64,000 nt of DNA from Dorea sp. AM10-31 (GCF_003435815.1 NZ_QTUV01000005.1:126501-190500); one strand, 5' to 3'; numbered from the stretch's first letter, positions 8,484 to 16,803 are shown. The notes: generated from the sequence alone by a model not told the origin. Numbers and translations: made by a program.

Positions 8484-9170
8484 TTATGCCTCCTCTTTCT
8501 TATCCATTTTGTTTACCCAGAAACGCATTGCATTTGCACCCACAAATTTCAACACAATAATCAATACCAGCGGTTTCCAGATTGCCAGGTCTCCAATAAA
8601 TGGGAATAATGCGGCTCCTGATGCAAAAAAGTTTGTAATTACAGACGCTCCTGAAAACTGGAACGCACAGAAAATCGCTTTTTCTTTCTCTGTGATATAA
8701 CCATTATCACTTAATTCTTTTGTCATAGCTGCTGCAGCATCTGTTGACTGAATACTTGTAATCAATGTAAGTCCGGCACTTCCCGGAAGTCCCATCAGTG
8801 GTTTTAACAACGGGCTGAGTAATTTCTGTGCTGCTTTCATTCCATCCAGATGTTCAATGATCTTTACCATACCAAGTGCAAACATAACTGACGGCAATAA
8901 TGTAAGTGCATATAACCATCCGTCCTTCGGTCCGGATCCTCCGACTCCACGGAAGTTTTCCGCCAGCGTACCCGATCCTTTTGTTAATTCTCCAAGCGTT
9001 CCAAAACTTCCCATTACATTATTGAAATCTAATGCTTTAAGCGCTCCTGGTGCTTTCTGAAATAATCCTGAGAAAAACAGAATACCTACCAGTAATGCAA
9101 TATAACCATACCATTTTACCTGTACCTGTTCTTCTGCTCCCTTTCTCTTTTCCTTTGTTTCTGTTGCCAT
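8484..9170 (-). CDS. yjiH: YjiH-like membrane protein (nucleoside-recognition domain)
   Basis: This 228-residue protein is almost the same length as E. coli YjiH (227). It has a charged N-terminus and about five hydrophobic segments. The PLMGLPGSAGLTLITSIQSTDAAAAM segment resembles the gate domain shared with SpoVB/SpmA-type proteins. It is first in the operon with yjiG and the M20 enzyme. AGGAGGAGAAAAGG precedes the ATG, and a sigma-54 promoter lies about 40 bases further upstream. Together with YjiG it probably forms an inner-membrane transporter; the substrate is inferred only from context. Confidence 0.78.
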   Translation of the reverse strand: MATETKEKRKGAEEQVQVKWYGYIALLVGILFFSGLFQKAPGALKALDFNNVMGSFGTLGELTKGSGTLAENFRGVGGSGPKDGWLYALTLLPSVMFALGMVKIIEHLDGMKAAQKLLSPLLKPLMGLPGSAGLTLITSIQSTDAAAAMTKELSDNGYITEKEKAIFCAFQFSGASVITNFFASGAALFPFIGDLAIWKPLVLIIVLKFVGANAMRFWVNKMDKKEEA

Positions 9171-9207
9171 TCCTTTTCTCCTCCTTTATGACTGATATAT
9201 TTATATA

Positions 9208-9225
9208 GAGCAAAAACCGTGCCAA
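9208..9225 (-). promoter_or_regulatory. Sigma-54 (-24/-12) promoter of yjiH operon
   Basis: The minus strand reads TTGGCACGGTTTTTGCTC, a full match to the TGGCAC-N5-TTGC consensus with correct spacing. It lies about 38 bases upstream of the yjiH ATG and next to a divergent sigma-54 activator gene. Start of transcription is expected near 9199. Confidence 0.92.
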
Positions 9226-9288
9226 CTTTCTTCCTGCTTTATTTCGCGTTTTTTCTCTATTTTTTCTTTTCTTCAAGTATTTTTTAGG

Positions 9289-9318
9289 ATATAATTGGAT
9301 AAAACAGGATATTATCCA
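9289..9318 (+). promoter_or_regulatory. Promoter and palindromic site before the enhancer-binding protein gene
   Basis: A TATAAT at 9290-9295 is directly followed by an inverted repeat, TGGATAA (9296-9302) and TTATCCA (9312-9318), separated by nine bases. The -35 is poor. The palindrome would cover the transcription start of the activator gene and lies about 75 bp upstream of the -24 element of the divergent operon, a normal distance for an activator-binding site. Confidence 0.5.
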
Positions 9319-9345
9319 TTATATTCAAAGAAGGATGGGAATTCA

Positions 9346-11415
9346 ATGAAGAAAAAGCTGATTTTAATTACCTACGATTTATTAAATGCCATGCATTACC
9401 GCCAGGAACTTTTAGATTTTTTTGGTGGATTATTCGAACTGGAAACACATACAATTACAGATGAAATCGGCGAACACCTGAAAGCCGATGCTGTTCTTGC
9501 TCTTTCTCCGATTAATAATGAAGAAATACTTAAACATTTTGACGATGAACCAATTATTATTCATGGCGTAAAAGCAATTTCAAATACTGGTTATAAAAAG
9601 CTCATGAATATCGTACCCGGAACAAAAGTCCTGTTAATGACTACAAACCGTACTTCTGCGTTTGATATGGCTGCTTATCTTTATCAACTGGGAATCAATC
9701 ATATTGATTTCGTTCCATCTTATCCGGACAATCCGGAAACTTACAGTGTTGATATTGCGGTCACTCCGGGACAGATGCGTTTTATCCCATCATATATCAC
9801 AAAAGTTATCGACATTGGATGGCGTCTGATTTCAGCAGACACATTAATGTCTGTGATGGTTGCTCTGGAAATCAAAACGAACTCTCTGCTTGAGAAATTG
9901 TATCAGACATCGAAAGAAATTTTGAACAGCGACTTTTCACACGCACCGTTGGATCTCTATTCAAACACGAAAGACCTGTTAACTCTGACGATCAACCTGA
10001 TCGATGATGGTCTGCTCTTTTTAAACACAAGTGACCATCCGGCTTTTGTCAATCAGGCTTTTTTGTCTATGATGAATTTGAACGAACAGACTATTGACAC
10101 CCGGGAACTGATCCGTTATCTTCCAATGGAAGTCCGGGAACTGATTATGGATCCGTCAGAACGGGATAATTATATTTTTAAATTAGAAAAACAAGAAAAA
10201 ATATATACATTTTCCAAGCATATATTTTCACTTTACAAAGATACAAAAGGATTCTTAATTATCTTAAAAGATGCAAAAAAAATCGAATCTCTTGAACATG
10301 AGATCCGTAAAAAATCAATCCATAAAAATGCTGCTGCCAAATATCAGTTTTCTGATATTATCTGTAAAAGCAGTGTTATGAAAGACTGTATCCAACGAGC
10401 CAAACGAATGGCTCTTACAGATTTTCCGATTCTTATCAACGGAGAAAGCGGAACCGGGAAAGAACTGTTCGCCCAGTCTGTGCACCAGTATTCTGCACGC
10501 AGTGCTCATCCGTTTATCGCACTCAACTGTGCCTCCCTTTCAAATGAATTACTGGAAAGTGAACTTTTTGGTTATGAAGAGGGTGCCTTTACCGGTGCAA
10601 AACGCGGTGGTAAAAAAGGCTTATTTGAACTTGCGCAAAACGGAACCATATTTCTCGACGAAATTGGCGAAATGCCTGTCATTCTGCAAGCGAAGCTCCT
10701 TCGTGTTCTGCAGGAACAGGAAATCCGAAAGCTCGGAAGCAGCACGACGATTCCGATCAATGTGCGGATCATCACAGCAACAAACCGAAACCTTCCGGAC
10801 ATGATCGAACAGGGACTCTTCCGTCTGGATCTGTATTACCGTATCAGTATGTTTACACTCGTGATTCCGCCACTCAGAGAACGTATCGATGATATCCTGC
10901 CATTGTCCGAACATTTTTTGAAAAGTTTTAAAATCCATCATTCTATCACGCCTGCGCTACAGGAGCTTTTGCTGTCTTATTCATGGAAGGGAAATATCCG
11001 CGAATTACAAAACTGTATTGAATATATGGCATACATGGGTTCCAGAGCTTTAACACCGGATGATCTTCCACCTGGATACAACAAAAAAATAATTACAACC
11101 TCCCAGACAGATCTCATACATTCACAAAAGGATTCACCTATTTCCAATTCTTCTGTGGAATTTTCCGATTTGTTTTCCAGAGAAGAAACTTTATGTCAGC
11201 GCATTCTGTCTCTTCTCTACCAACAGCCAATGGGGCGGATGAAAATATTAAAAGAACTAAATTATGACTATACCGAACATGAGATAAAAAAAGCTTTTGA
11301 ATATTTACATGAAAAAAACTGGATTAAAAGTTCCAGGGGACGCGGCGGAACATCACTGACTTCCGCCGGAGTACAGCAATTCCGACTGGCTACTCAATCC
11401 GCAGATACTTTTTAA
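9346..11415 (+). CDS. Sigma-54-dependent enhancer-binding transcriptional activator
   Basis: This is a 689-residue protein using the ATG at 9346 with AAGAAGGATGG upstream; a TTG at 9295 is in frame but lies in the palindrome. Residues about 1-180 form a PrpR_N-like sensory region, followed by a PAS-like segment (about 205-300). The AAA+ domain has Walker A GESGTGKE (about 366), the sigma-54 contact loop GAFTGA (about 412), Walker [10 protein letters not shown] and the arginine-finger region. Instead of a Fis-type HTH the C-terminus carries a winged-helix-like region ([20 protein letters not shown], then a glycine-rich wing). It should activate the divergent yjiHG-amidohydrolase operon. The 3' end overlaps the convergent LysR gene by 26 bp. 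Confidence 0.93.
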   Translation: MKKKLILITYDLLNAMHYRQELLDFFGGLFELETHTITDEIGEHLKADAVLALSPINNEEILKHFDDEPIIIHGVKAISNTGYKKLMNIVPGTKVLLMTTNRTSAFDMAAYLYQLGINHIDFVPSYPDNPETYSVDIAVTPGQMRFIPSYITKVIDIGWRLISADTLMSVMVALEIKTNSLLEKLYQTSKEILNSDFSHAPLDLYSNTKDLLTLTINLIDDGLLFLNTSDHPAFVNQAFLSMMNLNEQTIDTRELIRYLPMEVRELIMDPSERDNYIFKLEKQEKIYTFSKHIFSLYKDTKGFLIILKDAKKIESLEHEIRKKSIHKNAAAKYQFSDIICKSSVMKDCIQRAKRMALTDFPILINGESGTGKELFAQSVHQYSARSAHPFIALNCASLSNELLESELFGYEEGAFTGAKRGGKKGLFELAQNGTIFLDEIGEMPVILQAKLLRVLQEQEIRKLGSSTTIPINVRIITATNRNLPDMIEQGLFRLDLYYRISMFTLVIPPLRERIDDILPLSEHFLKSFKIHHSITPALQELLLSYSWKGNIRELQNCIEYMAYMGSRALTPDDLPPGYNKKIITTSQTDLIHSQKDSPISNSSVEFSDLFSREETLCQRILSLLYQQPMGRMKILKELNYDYTEHEIKKAFEYLHEKNWIKSSRGRGGTSLTSAGVQQFRLATQSADTF

Positions 11416-12310
11416 TCTCTTCTATATAATGCTCGCCCATGCGGCTTAAAATAGAGTTTTTCCTTGTGACATACCCGATCTCCATCTCACTATTCGGGTT
11501 CATTTCATCATCTTTAAATGGAACTGCGCGGTACTCATCACCGTTCAGTTCCTCACAGATGATGCCGGAGCACAGCGTATAGCCATTCAATCCGATCATC
11601 AGATTCAGCATCGTTGCACGATCATTTGCCTTGATGATCTGCGGATATTCATTCGTAGACAGGATTTCTTCTGCAAGATAAAATGCACTGTCATCTCCCT
11701 GTTCAAATGCAAGGCACGGATATTTGCCAAGCTGCTCAAAAGAAATAGATTCTTCATTTGCCAGCGGATGTCCTTTCCACAAATATACATATGCCTGGCA
11801 AATGGTCAGATGATGAAATTCCAGTCCCGCGGAGTGAAATAATTTTGTCATAGATTTACGATTGAAATCTGACAGATAGAGAACGCCGACTTCGCTCTTC
11901 ATCGTACTGACATCCTGAATGACTTCTTTGGTCTGCGTCTCCCGGATTGCAAATTCATACTGTGACATATCATAAGCTTTTGCCATATCTACAAACGCTT
12001 TTACAGCGAAAGAATAATGCTGTGTGGAGACACCAAATTTTTTCTTATAGCTGCCGCCACCGCTGTATTTTTCCATCACTGTTTCATATTGTCCATAAAT
12101 CTGCTTCGCATATAATAAAAATTCAGTTCCGTCATTCGTCAGCGTAACTCCACGTCCGCTTCGGTAAAATAATGTAATTCCAAGCTCTTTCTCCAGTTCT
12201 TTTACTGCACTGGTCAGCGACGGCTGAGAGACAAACAGCTGCTCCGCTGCTTTATTCAGGGATTTAGTCTGTGCAATTGTAATAATATAATGAAGTTGTG
12301 TTAATGTCAT
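11390..12310 (-). CDS. LysR-family transcriptional regulator
   Basis: This 306-residue regulator has a clear N-terminal HTH ([28 protein letters not shown], residues about 16-43) and the usual two-lobed effector domain (about 92-300). Lying near cysK, Rrf2 and a methionine-type transporter, it may respond to a sulfur metabolite such as O-acetylserine, as CysB- or CmbR-type proteins do; that is inference. Its start codon lies just beyond the end of a tandem repeat, whose GAGGATAAAAG probably serves as its ribosome-binding site. No own promoter was identified outside the repeat. Confidence 0.88.
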   Translation of the reverse strand: MTLTQLHYIITIAQTKSLNKAAEQLFVSQPSLTSAVKELEKELGITLFYRSGRGVTLTNDGTEFLLYAKQIYGQYETVMEKYSGGGSYKKKFGVSTQHYSFAVKAFVDMAKAYDMSQYEFAIRETQTKEVIQDVSTMKSEVGVLYLSDFNRKSMTKLFHSAGLEFHHLTICQAYVYLWKGHPLANEESISFEQLGKYPCLAFEQGDDSAFYLAEEILSTNEYPQIIKANDRATMLNLMIGLNGYTLCSGIICEELNGDEYRAVPFKDDEMNPNSEMEIGYVTRKNSILSRMGEHYIEEIKKYLRIE

Positions 12311-12320
12311 AATCTTTTAT

Positions 12321-12828
12321 CCTCATATTGTGGCAAGTCACTAAGCCATTTTTATTCTGGACTCCACCGCTATATTCGCAAATCCGCACGTCACTACGTG
12401 CTCTTTCGCTGCTTCGCAGCTCTTTTTGCTCATATCGGGGCGGCGACTCTATTTTTCTGTTTCCTATATATAAACACCTTACGGATTGCTCCGTGCTATG
12501 CACTTCCACAATCCTGCACAATATTCGGATATCGCAGGGCGACACCCTGCTTTTTTCCTCATATTGTGGCAAGTCACTAAGCCATTTTTATTCTGGACTC
12601 CTCCGCTATATTCGCAAATCCGCACGTCACTACGTGCTCTTTCGCTGCTTCGCAGCTCTTTTTGCTCATATCGGGGCGGTGACTCTATTTTTCTGTTTCC
12701 TATATATAAACACCTTACGGATTGCTCCGTGCTATGCACTTCCACAATCCTGCACAATATTCGGATATCGCAGGGCTACACCCTGCTTTTATCCTCATAT
12801 TGTGGCAAGTCACTAAGCCATAAAACCA
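12321..12828. repeat. Tandem 236-bp structured repeat (two full units plus a partial third)
   Basis: Two nearly identical units, 12321-12556 and 12557-12792, have a period of exactly 236 bp; a third begins at 12793 and diverges after about 30 bases. I see only about five substitutions between the full units. Each contains several short hairpins (GCACGT/ACGTGC, GCTGC/GCAGC, GCAGGG/CCCTGC) and a TATATATAAACACC segment. Open frames on both strands here are by-products of the repeat. Confidence 0.9.
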
Positions 12829-12880
12829 CTCTCGTGCAAGCACATCGTGGTTTCAGGCTTGTGACTCTGGTGTTTATATA
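12805..12880. repeat. Imperfect long hairpin element at the Rrf2 3' end
   Basis: AGTCAC, AAGCC and AAAACCAC on the left pair with GTGGTTT, GGCTT and GTGACT on the right, around a GTGCAAGCAC-like loop. The right end supplies the last codons and stop of the Rrf2 gene. The core is related to the hairpin in the cysK leader (14468-14528), in the opposite orientation. Confidence 0.7.
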
Positions 12881-13305
12881 TAGTACATCTCCGCTGAATA
12901 TGCAGTAATCTCTTCTGTCTTTTCCACTAATCCTTTTAAGGTCAGTCCCTGCAGCAGTTGATTGGTCTGCTCATTGACCGGATTGATAATACATCTCTGA
13001 ATCACCTGTGCAGTCGGCAGTTCGGACACTTCTTCATCCAGTTCATAGCTTCCGTCCATCGCTTCAACTACATCAGATATGCGAATTTCCTCCGGTAATT
13101 TTCCAAGCAGATATCCGCCCTGTGGACCTTTGATACTTTTTACAAATCCTGCTTTTCTGAGCGCAGTAAATATCTGCTCCAAATATTTGACGGAAATATC
13201 ATTCCTCTCCGACACATCCTTTAACTGTACACATTCCGTTTTTGCATATATCCCCAGATCTATTAACGCCTGTATGCCATAGCGGCTTCTTTTCGAAAAT
13301 TTCAT
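12874..13305 (-). CDS. Rrf2-family transcriptional regulator (CymR/IscR-like)
   Basis: This 143-residue protein has an Rrf2 winged helix: RSRYGIQALIDLGIYA at the start, recognition helix region ISVKYLEQIFTALRKAGFV, and wing SIKGPQGGYLLGK (about residues 58-72). One Cys (in VIQRCIINPV) is seen instead of the IscR three-Cys cluster, so a bound FeS cluster is unlikely. Its place downstream of cysK matches CymR, the cysteine-synthesis repressor of other Firmicutes that works in complex with CysK. The inverted repeat at 14714-14736 is its likely operator. A hairpin at 13341-13380 separates it from cysK, so it is expressed by read-through or from its own promoter. Its final codons derive from the repeat element. 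Confidence 0.88.
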   Translation of the reverse strand: MKFSKRSRYGIQALIDLGIYAKTECVQLKDVSERNDISVKYLEQIFTALRKAGFVKSIKGPQGGYLLGKLPEEIRISDVVEAMDGSYELDEEVSELPTAQVIQRCIINPVNEQTNQLLQGLTLKGLVEKTEEITAYSAEMYYI

Positions 13306-13340
13306 ATTACCCCAATCCTTTATCTTTTATTTTTAACTGG

Positions 13341-13380
13341 CAAAATACAGAGTAAACATTTTAGGCTTACTCTGTATTTC
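13341..13380 (-). terminator. Hairpin between cysK and the Rrf2 gene
   Basis: Perfect 12-bp arms, AATACAGAGTAA and TTACTCTGTATT, are followed on the minus strand by a short T-run. It probably limits transcription from cysK into the Rrf2 gene. Confidence 0.75.
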
Positions 13381-13416
13381 TACTCATGGTATCTACTTTA
13401 TGATTATGCCTGTCCG

Positions 13417-13472
13417 GCGAATGTTTTACTCACTTTTACAGGCATTTCCGCTCAGCAAATGTTTTACTCACT
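13417..13472 (-). repeat. Short direct repeat downstream of cysK
   Basis: Two 18-bp copies, AGTGAGTAAAACATT(T/C)GC on the minus strand at 13455-13472 and 13417-13434, differ at one base. The second sits within a hairpin ATGCCTGT...ACAGGCAT. A 13-codon open frame starts at that ATG, but nothing shows that it is used. Confidence 0.5.
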
Positions 13473-13483
13473 TCGCAGGTTAT

Positions 13484-14416
13484 TTACTCTGTAAATAATG
13501 GTGTTGAATAATATCTGTCACCTGTATCTGGCAGTAATGCTACGATTGTCTTGCCTTTATTCTCTGGTTTCTTCGCATATTCGATTGCTGCATGAAGTGC
13601 TGCTCCTGAAGAAATACCTACCAGTACGCCTTCTTTCTTGGCAAGCAGTTTTGCTGCTGCAAATGCATCTTCATTTTCTGCTTTATAAATCTCATCGTAT
13701 ACAGATGTATTGAGTACGTCCGGTACAAATCCGGCACCGATTCCCTGAATCTTATGTGCTCCGCTCTTTCCTTCAGATAATACCGGTGAAGAAGCTGGCT
13801 CTAATGCTACGATCTTCACTTCCGGTTTCTGCTCTTTCAGATATTCACCGGTTCCTGTCAGTGTTCCTCCGGTTCCGACACCTGCGATAAAGATGTCAAC
13901 TTCACCATCTGTATCTTTCCAGATCTCCGGTCCTGTTGTTGCTTTGTGCACAGCAGGGTTTGCAGGATTTACAAACTGTCCCGGAATGAAGCTGTTCGGA
14001 ATCTCTTTTGCAAGCTCTTCGGCCTTGGCAATTGCTCCTTTCATTCCTTTCGCGCCCTCTGTCAGCACTAACTCTGCACCGTATGCTTTCAGAATATTTC
14101 TTCTCTCAACGCTCATTGTCTCAGGCATTGTAAGAATGATACGATATCCTTTGGCTGCTGCGATGGATGCAAGTCCGATTCCTGTATTACCAGATGTTGG
14201 CTCAATAATCACAGAACCTTCCTTTAACTGTCCTTTGCTCTCTGCATCTTCGATCATTGCCTTTGCGATTCTGTCTTTTACACTTCCTGCCGGGTTGAAA
14301 TACTCTAATTTTACAAGTACTTTTGCTTCCAGACCTAATTCTTTCTCAATATTTGTTACTTCTACAAGTGGTGTGTTTCCAATTAATCCTAATGTTCCTT
14401 TATAAATATTTGCCAT
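13484..14416 (-). CDS. cysK: Cysteine synthase A (O-acetylserine sulfhydrylase)
   Basis: This 310-residue PLP enzyme makes cysteine from O-acetyl-L-serine and sulfide. The PLP lysine is K47 in NPAGSVKDR. The substrate loop TSGNTG (about 74-79), the glycine-rich phosphate loop [12 protein letters not shown] (about 180-191) and [10 protein letters not shown] near the end are all as in CysK. The ATG is preceded by AAAGAGGGATTTAAA. The mRNA leader is about 280 bases long and contains a Cys-rich upstream ORF and a hairpin, so both transcriptional (Rrf2) and leader-based regulation by cysteine are expected. The Rrf2 gene follows downstream and an NSS transporter operon lies upstream. Confidence 0.96.
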   Translation of the reverse strand: MANIYKGTLGLIGNTPLVEVTNIEKELGLEAKVLVKLEYFNPAGSVKDRIAKAMIEDAESKGQLKEGSVIIEPTSGNTGIGLASIAAAKGYRIILTMPETMSVERRNILKAYGAELVLTEGAKGMKGAIAKAEELAKEIPNSFIPGQFVNPANPAVHKATTGPEIWKDTDGEVDIFIAGVGTGGTLTGTGEYLKEQKPEVKIVALEPASSPVLSEGKSGAHKIQGIGAGFVPDVLNTSVYDEIYKAENEDAFAAAKLLAKKEGVLVGISSGAALHAAIEYAKKPENKGKTIVALLPDTGDRYYSTPLFTE

Positions 14417-14467
14417 TTTAAATCCCTCTTTCTATTTATCTGTAACCGTTCTACGTTTTTCTTCTAT

Positions 14468-14528
14468 GATGCCAGGGGCAAAAGCCTAAAACTATGATGT
14501 GCTTGCACACGAATGGTTTTATGGCATC
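14468..14528 (-). other. Hairpin in the cysK leader, between the leader ORF and cysK
   Basis: On the minus strand GATGCCA pairs with TGGCATC, and AAAACCAT pairs with ATAGTTTT inside it. There is no T-run after it, so it is not a canonical terminator. It resembles the hairpin element at 12805-12880. It could be a mobile palindrome that settled in the leader or a part of the regulatory RNA. Confidence 0.6.
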
Positions 14529-14560
14529 TTCCTGTATAAAATATGCGATGATACTTCATC

Positions 14561-14665
14561 TTAAAACTGTGGGCAGCAACATCGGCTGCAACACCTTGCC
14601 ACACAGCACAATTGATAAACTAACATTCGCCAGTGTTTTCTCACTGCACTACAGTTTCTGATCAT
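14561..14665 (-). CDS. Cys-rich leader peptide upstream of cysK (34 residues, 8 Cys)
   Basis: This small ORF starts at an ATG placed nine bases after AAGGAG and just downstream of a strong promoter, and ends in TAA, 144 bases before the cysK ATG. The peptide begins MIRNCSAVRKHWRMLVYQL and then has seven Cys in its last 15 residues, in pairs and a triplet (CC..CC..CCC), ending PQF. An in-frame ATG nine bases upstream would add three residues. The Cys codons lie in a foldable region: CTGTG pairs with CACAG and GGCA with TGCC. By analogy with the poly-Cys leader ORFs of mycobacteria, ribosome stalling at these codons would report low Cys-tRNA and change expression of cysK. Expression and mechanism are inference. 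Confidence 0.72.
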   Translation of the reverse strand: MIRNCSAVRKHWRMLVYQLCCVARCCSRCCCPQF

Positions 14666-14700
14666 TTTGTTCATCTCCTTATCTCTTCTTCATGTAAAGT

Positions 14701-14736
14701 ATACTATCACTATAAACCTACTATGTCAATAGGTTT
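14701..14736 (-). promoter_or_regulatory. cysK promoter with overlapping inverted-repeat operator
   Basis: On the minus strand a perfect -35 TTGACA (14724-14729) and -10 TAGTAT (14701-14706) are 17 bp apart. The -35 lies inside an inverted repeat with 7-bp arms AAACCTA and TAGGTTT separated by nine bases (14714-14736). The Rrf2 regulator encoded downstream is the obvious candidate to bind it. Confidence 0.8.
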
Positions 14737-14737
14737 T

Positions 14738-14786
14738 ATTTAAAAAAAGAAGCGATACACTCATATGTGCACCGCTCTTATTTTAT
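14738..14786 (-). terminator. Terminator of the NSS transporter operon
   Basis: An imperfect hairpin (AAGAGCGGTGCAC with GTGTATCGCTTCTT) is followed by seven T on the minus strand. It directly precedes the cysK promoter. Confidence 0.65.
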
Positions 14787-14792
14787 AAACAC

Positions 14793-14915
14793 TTATTTAC
14801 TCTGCTCTTTCGCTTTCATTCTTTCTTTTTTAAACACTCTTGAAAGAAAGTAAACAAATCCACCAACATATCCTACAATTGTAATTACCATCATAATAAT
14901 TGCATCCATCGTCAT
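14793..14915 (-). CDS. MetS-like small subunit of NSS transporter (40 residues)
   Basis: This short ORF starts 19 bases after the stop of the NSS transporter gene, with AGAAGG eight bases before its ATG. The protein is one membrane helix (DAIIMMVITIVGYVGGFVYF) followed by a basic tail (FKKERMKAKEQSK). Tiny single-span partners of this type, called MetS after the Corynebacterium MetPS methionine/alanine transporter, commonly follow NSS genes and are needed for full transport. The position, size and layout all fit. It is easily missed by gene callers. Confidence 0.82.
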   Translation of the reverse strand: MTMDAIIMMVITIVGYVGGFVYFLSRVFKKERMKAKEQSK

Positions 14916-14934
14916 AACACATACCTTCTTTCTA

Positions 14935-16425
14935 TTATTTTGCGATCTCGTCTTCTTTCATCTCGCCTTTTGCAGTTTTACTATTGAAGAATTTGGAAAG
15001 TGCAATACCTACAACAATAACAACTGCAAACTGAAGTAATACTGTTCCCGTATTATCCTGTATAATAAATGGATTCAGCCATGTATTCGGGAACCATTCT
15101 TTTGTCTGAAGAAGCCAGTAACCAACCATTCCTACTACTAAAACAGGAATAATATACATACATGCAGTATAGTATGCTTTTGGTAAATGTACGTCTGCGC
15201 CTTTTGCATTGACTTCTTCTGTACGCAATTTTTCTACTCCATATTTCCATGCAAGCACTGCAATAAATGCACCACTTACTAAAAGTCCAATTCCCCATAC
15301 CCAGTCCTGATTATCGATGTTGATTAATGACCAGCATGAGAAACATCCTACAAGGAATCCTGCAAAGCAAACACCAACAACTGCTTTCTTACGGGATACG
15401 CCAAGGTCAACTACACATTTGACACCGACCTCGATCATTGAGAACAGTGATGTAATAGCTGCAATTGCAAGCAGTCCGAAGAAAATAAATGAAATAAATC
15501 TTCCACCCGGAATTGTTGTAAATAACTGATAAATATAAATAAATGTAAGTCCGAAGTTACCCTGGCTAAGTGCCTCATTTGCTGCTTCCGGTGTTGCAGA
15601 AAGTGCACAGATTGCAGGAATTACTACAAGTGCTGAAAGGATGGCTCCAAGGTTATCACCAAGTCCCATGATCAGACAGCTTGTCGGAACGTCTTCATCT
15701 TTTCCAACATAGTTTGCATATGTAATAATGAATCCCCATCCGGCGCCGGTACTCCATGCTGCCTGAATAAAAGCCTGGATCCATGTATTCGGACTGAGAA
15801 GATATTCTTTCTTAATTGTAAAAAGATACTGCAGTCCCTGACTTGCTCCATTTAATGTAACTGCGTAAATTGCAAGTCCGACAAGAATGACAAATAATGA
15901 CGGGATCGCTACTTTACAGAATCGCTCGATACCACCGGCAATTCCCTGATAAACGATAAAACATGCAACTGCAAATCCGATTGCGTGGAATAAAATAACC
16001 TGCCATTTAGAATCTGTAAATGCTGTCCACATTGCTGATGTAGTCTCGGTTGTCAGATTCGCTTTAAATGTGGTAACTGAATTTACCGCGTATTTCATAC
16101 AATATCCCTGAAGTACACAATAATAACTCATCAGGAAAAAACAAACTGCTGCCACGAAAAATCCCATCCATGTATATTTCTTTCCACCAACATTACGGAA
16201 AGAACCGATACATCCAAGCCGGGTCTTCTTACCAATTGCCATCTCCGTTGAGAGAAGCGGTACTGCAAAAATCAGCATTGCGATCGTCCAGGCTAAAATA
16301 AATGCTCCTCCACCATTCGCCGCACATACTCGTGGGAATCTCCAGACATTTCCAGTACCAATACACATACCTAAAGCGGCTGCAATGTAACCTATGGTAC
16401 TAAACTTTTCTTGTTTCTGTTCCAT
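14935..16425 (-). CDS. Sodium-dependent NSS-family amino-acid transporter (MetP-like)
   Basis: This 496-residue membrane protein has about 12 hydrophobic segments. The helix-1 signature GMCIGTGNVWRFPRVCAANGGGAF (substrate and sodium site, about residues 19-42) and the TEMAIGKK motif place it in the neurotransmitter:sodium symporter family. Bacterial members import amino acids such as methionine, alanine or aromatic residues with sodium. The MetS-like partner downstream and the neighbouring cysK/Rrf2 genes favour a methionine or related sulfur amino acid; substrate is inference. It has its own promoter (16616-16644) and a leader of about 180 bases without a riboswitch that I can recognise. Confidence 0.9.
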   Translation of the reverse strand: MEQKQEKFSTIGYIAAALGMCIGTGNVWRFPRVCAANGGGAFILAWTIAMLIFAVPLLSTEMAIGKKTRLGCIGSFRNVGGKKYTWMGFFVAAVCFFLMSYYCVLQGYCMKYAVNSVTTFKANLTTETTSAMWTAFTDSKWQVILFHAIGFAVACFIVYQGIAGGIERFCKVAIPSLFVILVGLAIYAVTLNGASQGLQYLFTIKKEYLLSPNTWIQAFIQAAWSTGAGWGFIITYANYVGKDEDVPTSCLIMGLGDNLGAILSALVVIPAICALSATPEAANEALSQGNFGLTFIYIYQLFTTIPGGRFISFIFFGLLAIAAITSLFSMIEVGVKCVVDLGVSRKKAVVGVCFAGFLVGCFSCWSLINIDNQDWVWGIGLLVSGAFIAVLAWKYGVEKLRTEEVNAKGADVHLPKAYYTACMYIIPVLVVGMVGYWLLQTKEWFPNTWLNPFIIQDNTGTVLLQFAVVIVVGIALSKFFNSKTAKGEMKEDEIAK

Positions 16426-16615
16426 AATTAAACCTCCGTCCGAATACTACACTCGTCAGAAGCTCTAATTTCTTTCCTACCACCTGTTTCTTTCGCAACC
16501 GTAAAACTTCCGTGTGTATTCTAATTTTTCTTTCTAATCAGTATTTTTTGTAGATAATTACAGTTTTTTCTGATTTATCCGATTTATCCGAATTTTCTAA
16601 TCACTGATTGATTTT

Positions 16616-16644
16616 ATTTTAACGTTCGCGGATTCAAAAGTCAA
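16616..16644 (-). promoter_or_regulatory. Promoter of the NSS transporter operon
   Basis: TTGACT (16639-16644) and TAAAAT (16616-16621) lie 17 bp apart on the minus strand. Downstream in the leader are two direct CGGATAAAT repeats (about 16575-16595). The rest of 16426-16750 shows nothing further. Confidence 0.7.
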
Positions 16645-16750
16645 TACAAATATTACATTTTTTAATTTTAGGTATTAGTATTTATTATGTGCAGCTATGT
16701 ACTTGTCTATAACCGAAAGTAAAACTGGATCAAGCAAGAACGATTTTGCT

Positions 16751-16783
16751 ATAAAAGAGCAGCCTTAGGACTGCTCTTTTATG
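16751..16783 (-). terminator. Terminator of the D,D-carboxypeptidase gene
   Basis: Arms AAAAGAGCAG and CTGCTCTTTT enclose a short loop, with T-runs on both sides. Confidence 0.85.
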
Positions 16784-16803
16784 TGCGCGTGTTCTATTTT
16801 CCC

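Noticed and set aside
12398..12908. Open frames of 60-160 codons on both strands in the tandem repeat
   Set aside because: They repeat with the 236-bp period, have no convincing starts and translate hairpin DNA.
14468..14528. Hairpin in the cysK leader as a classical terminator
   Set aside because: No T-run follows it on the transcribed strand, so ordinary intrinsic termination is unlikely.
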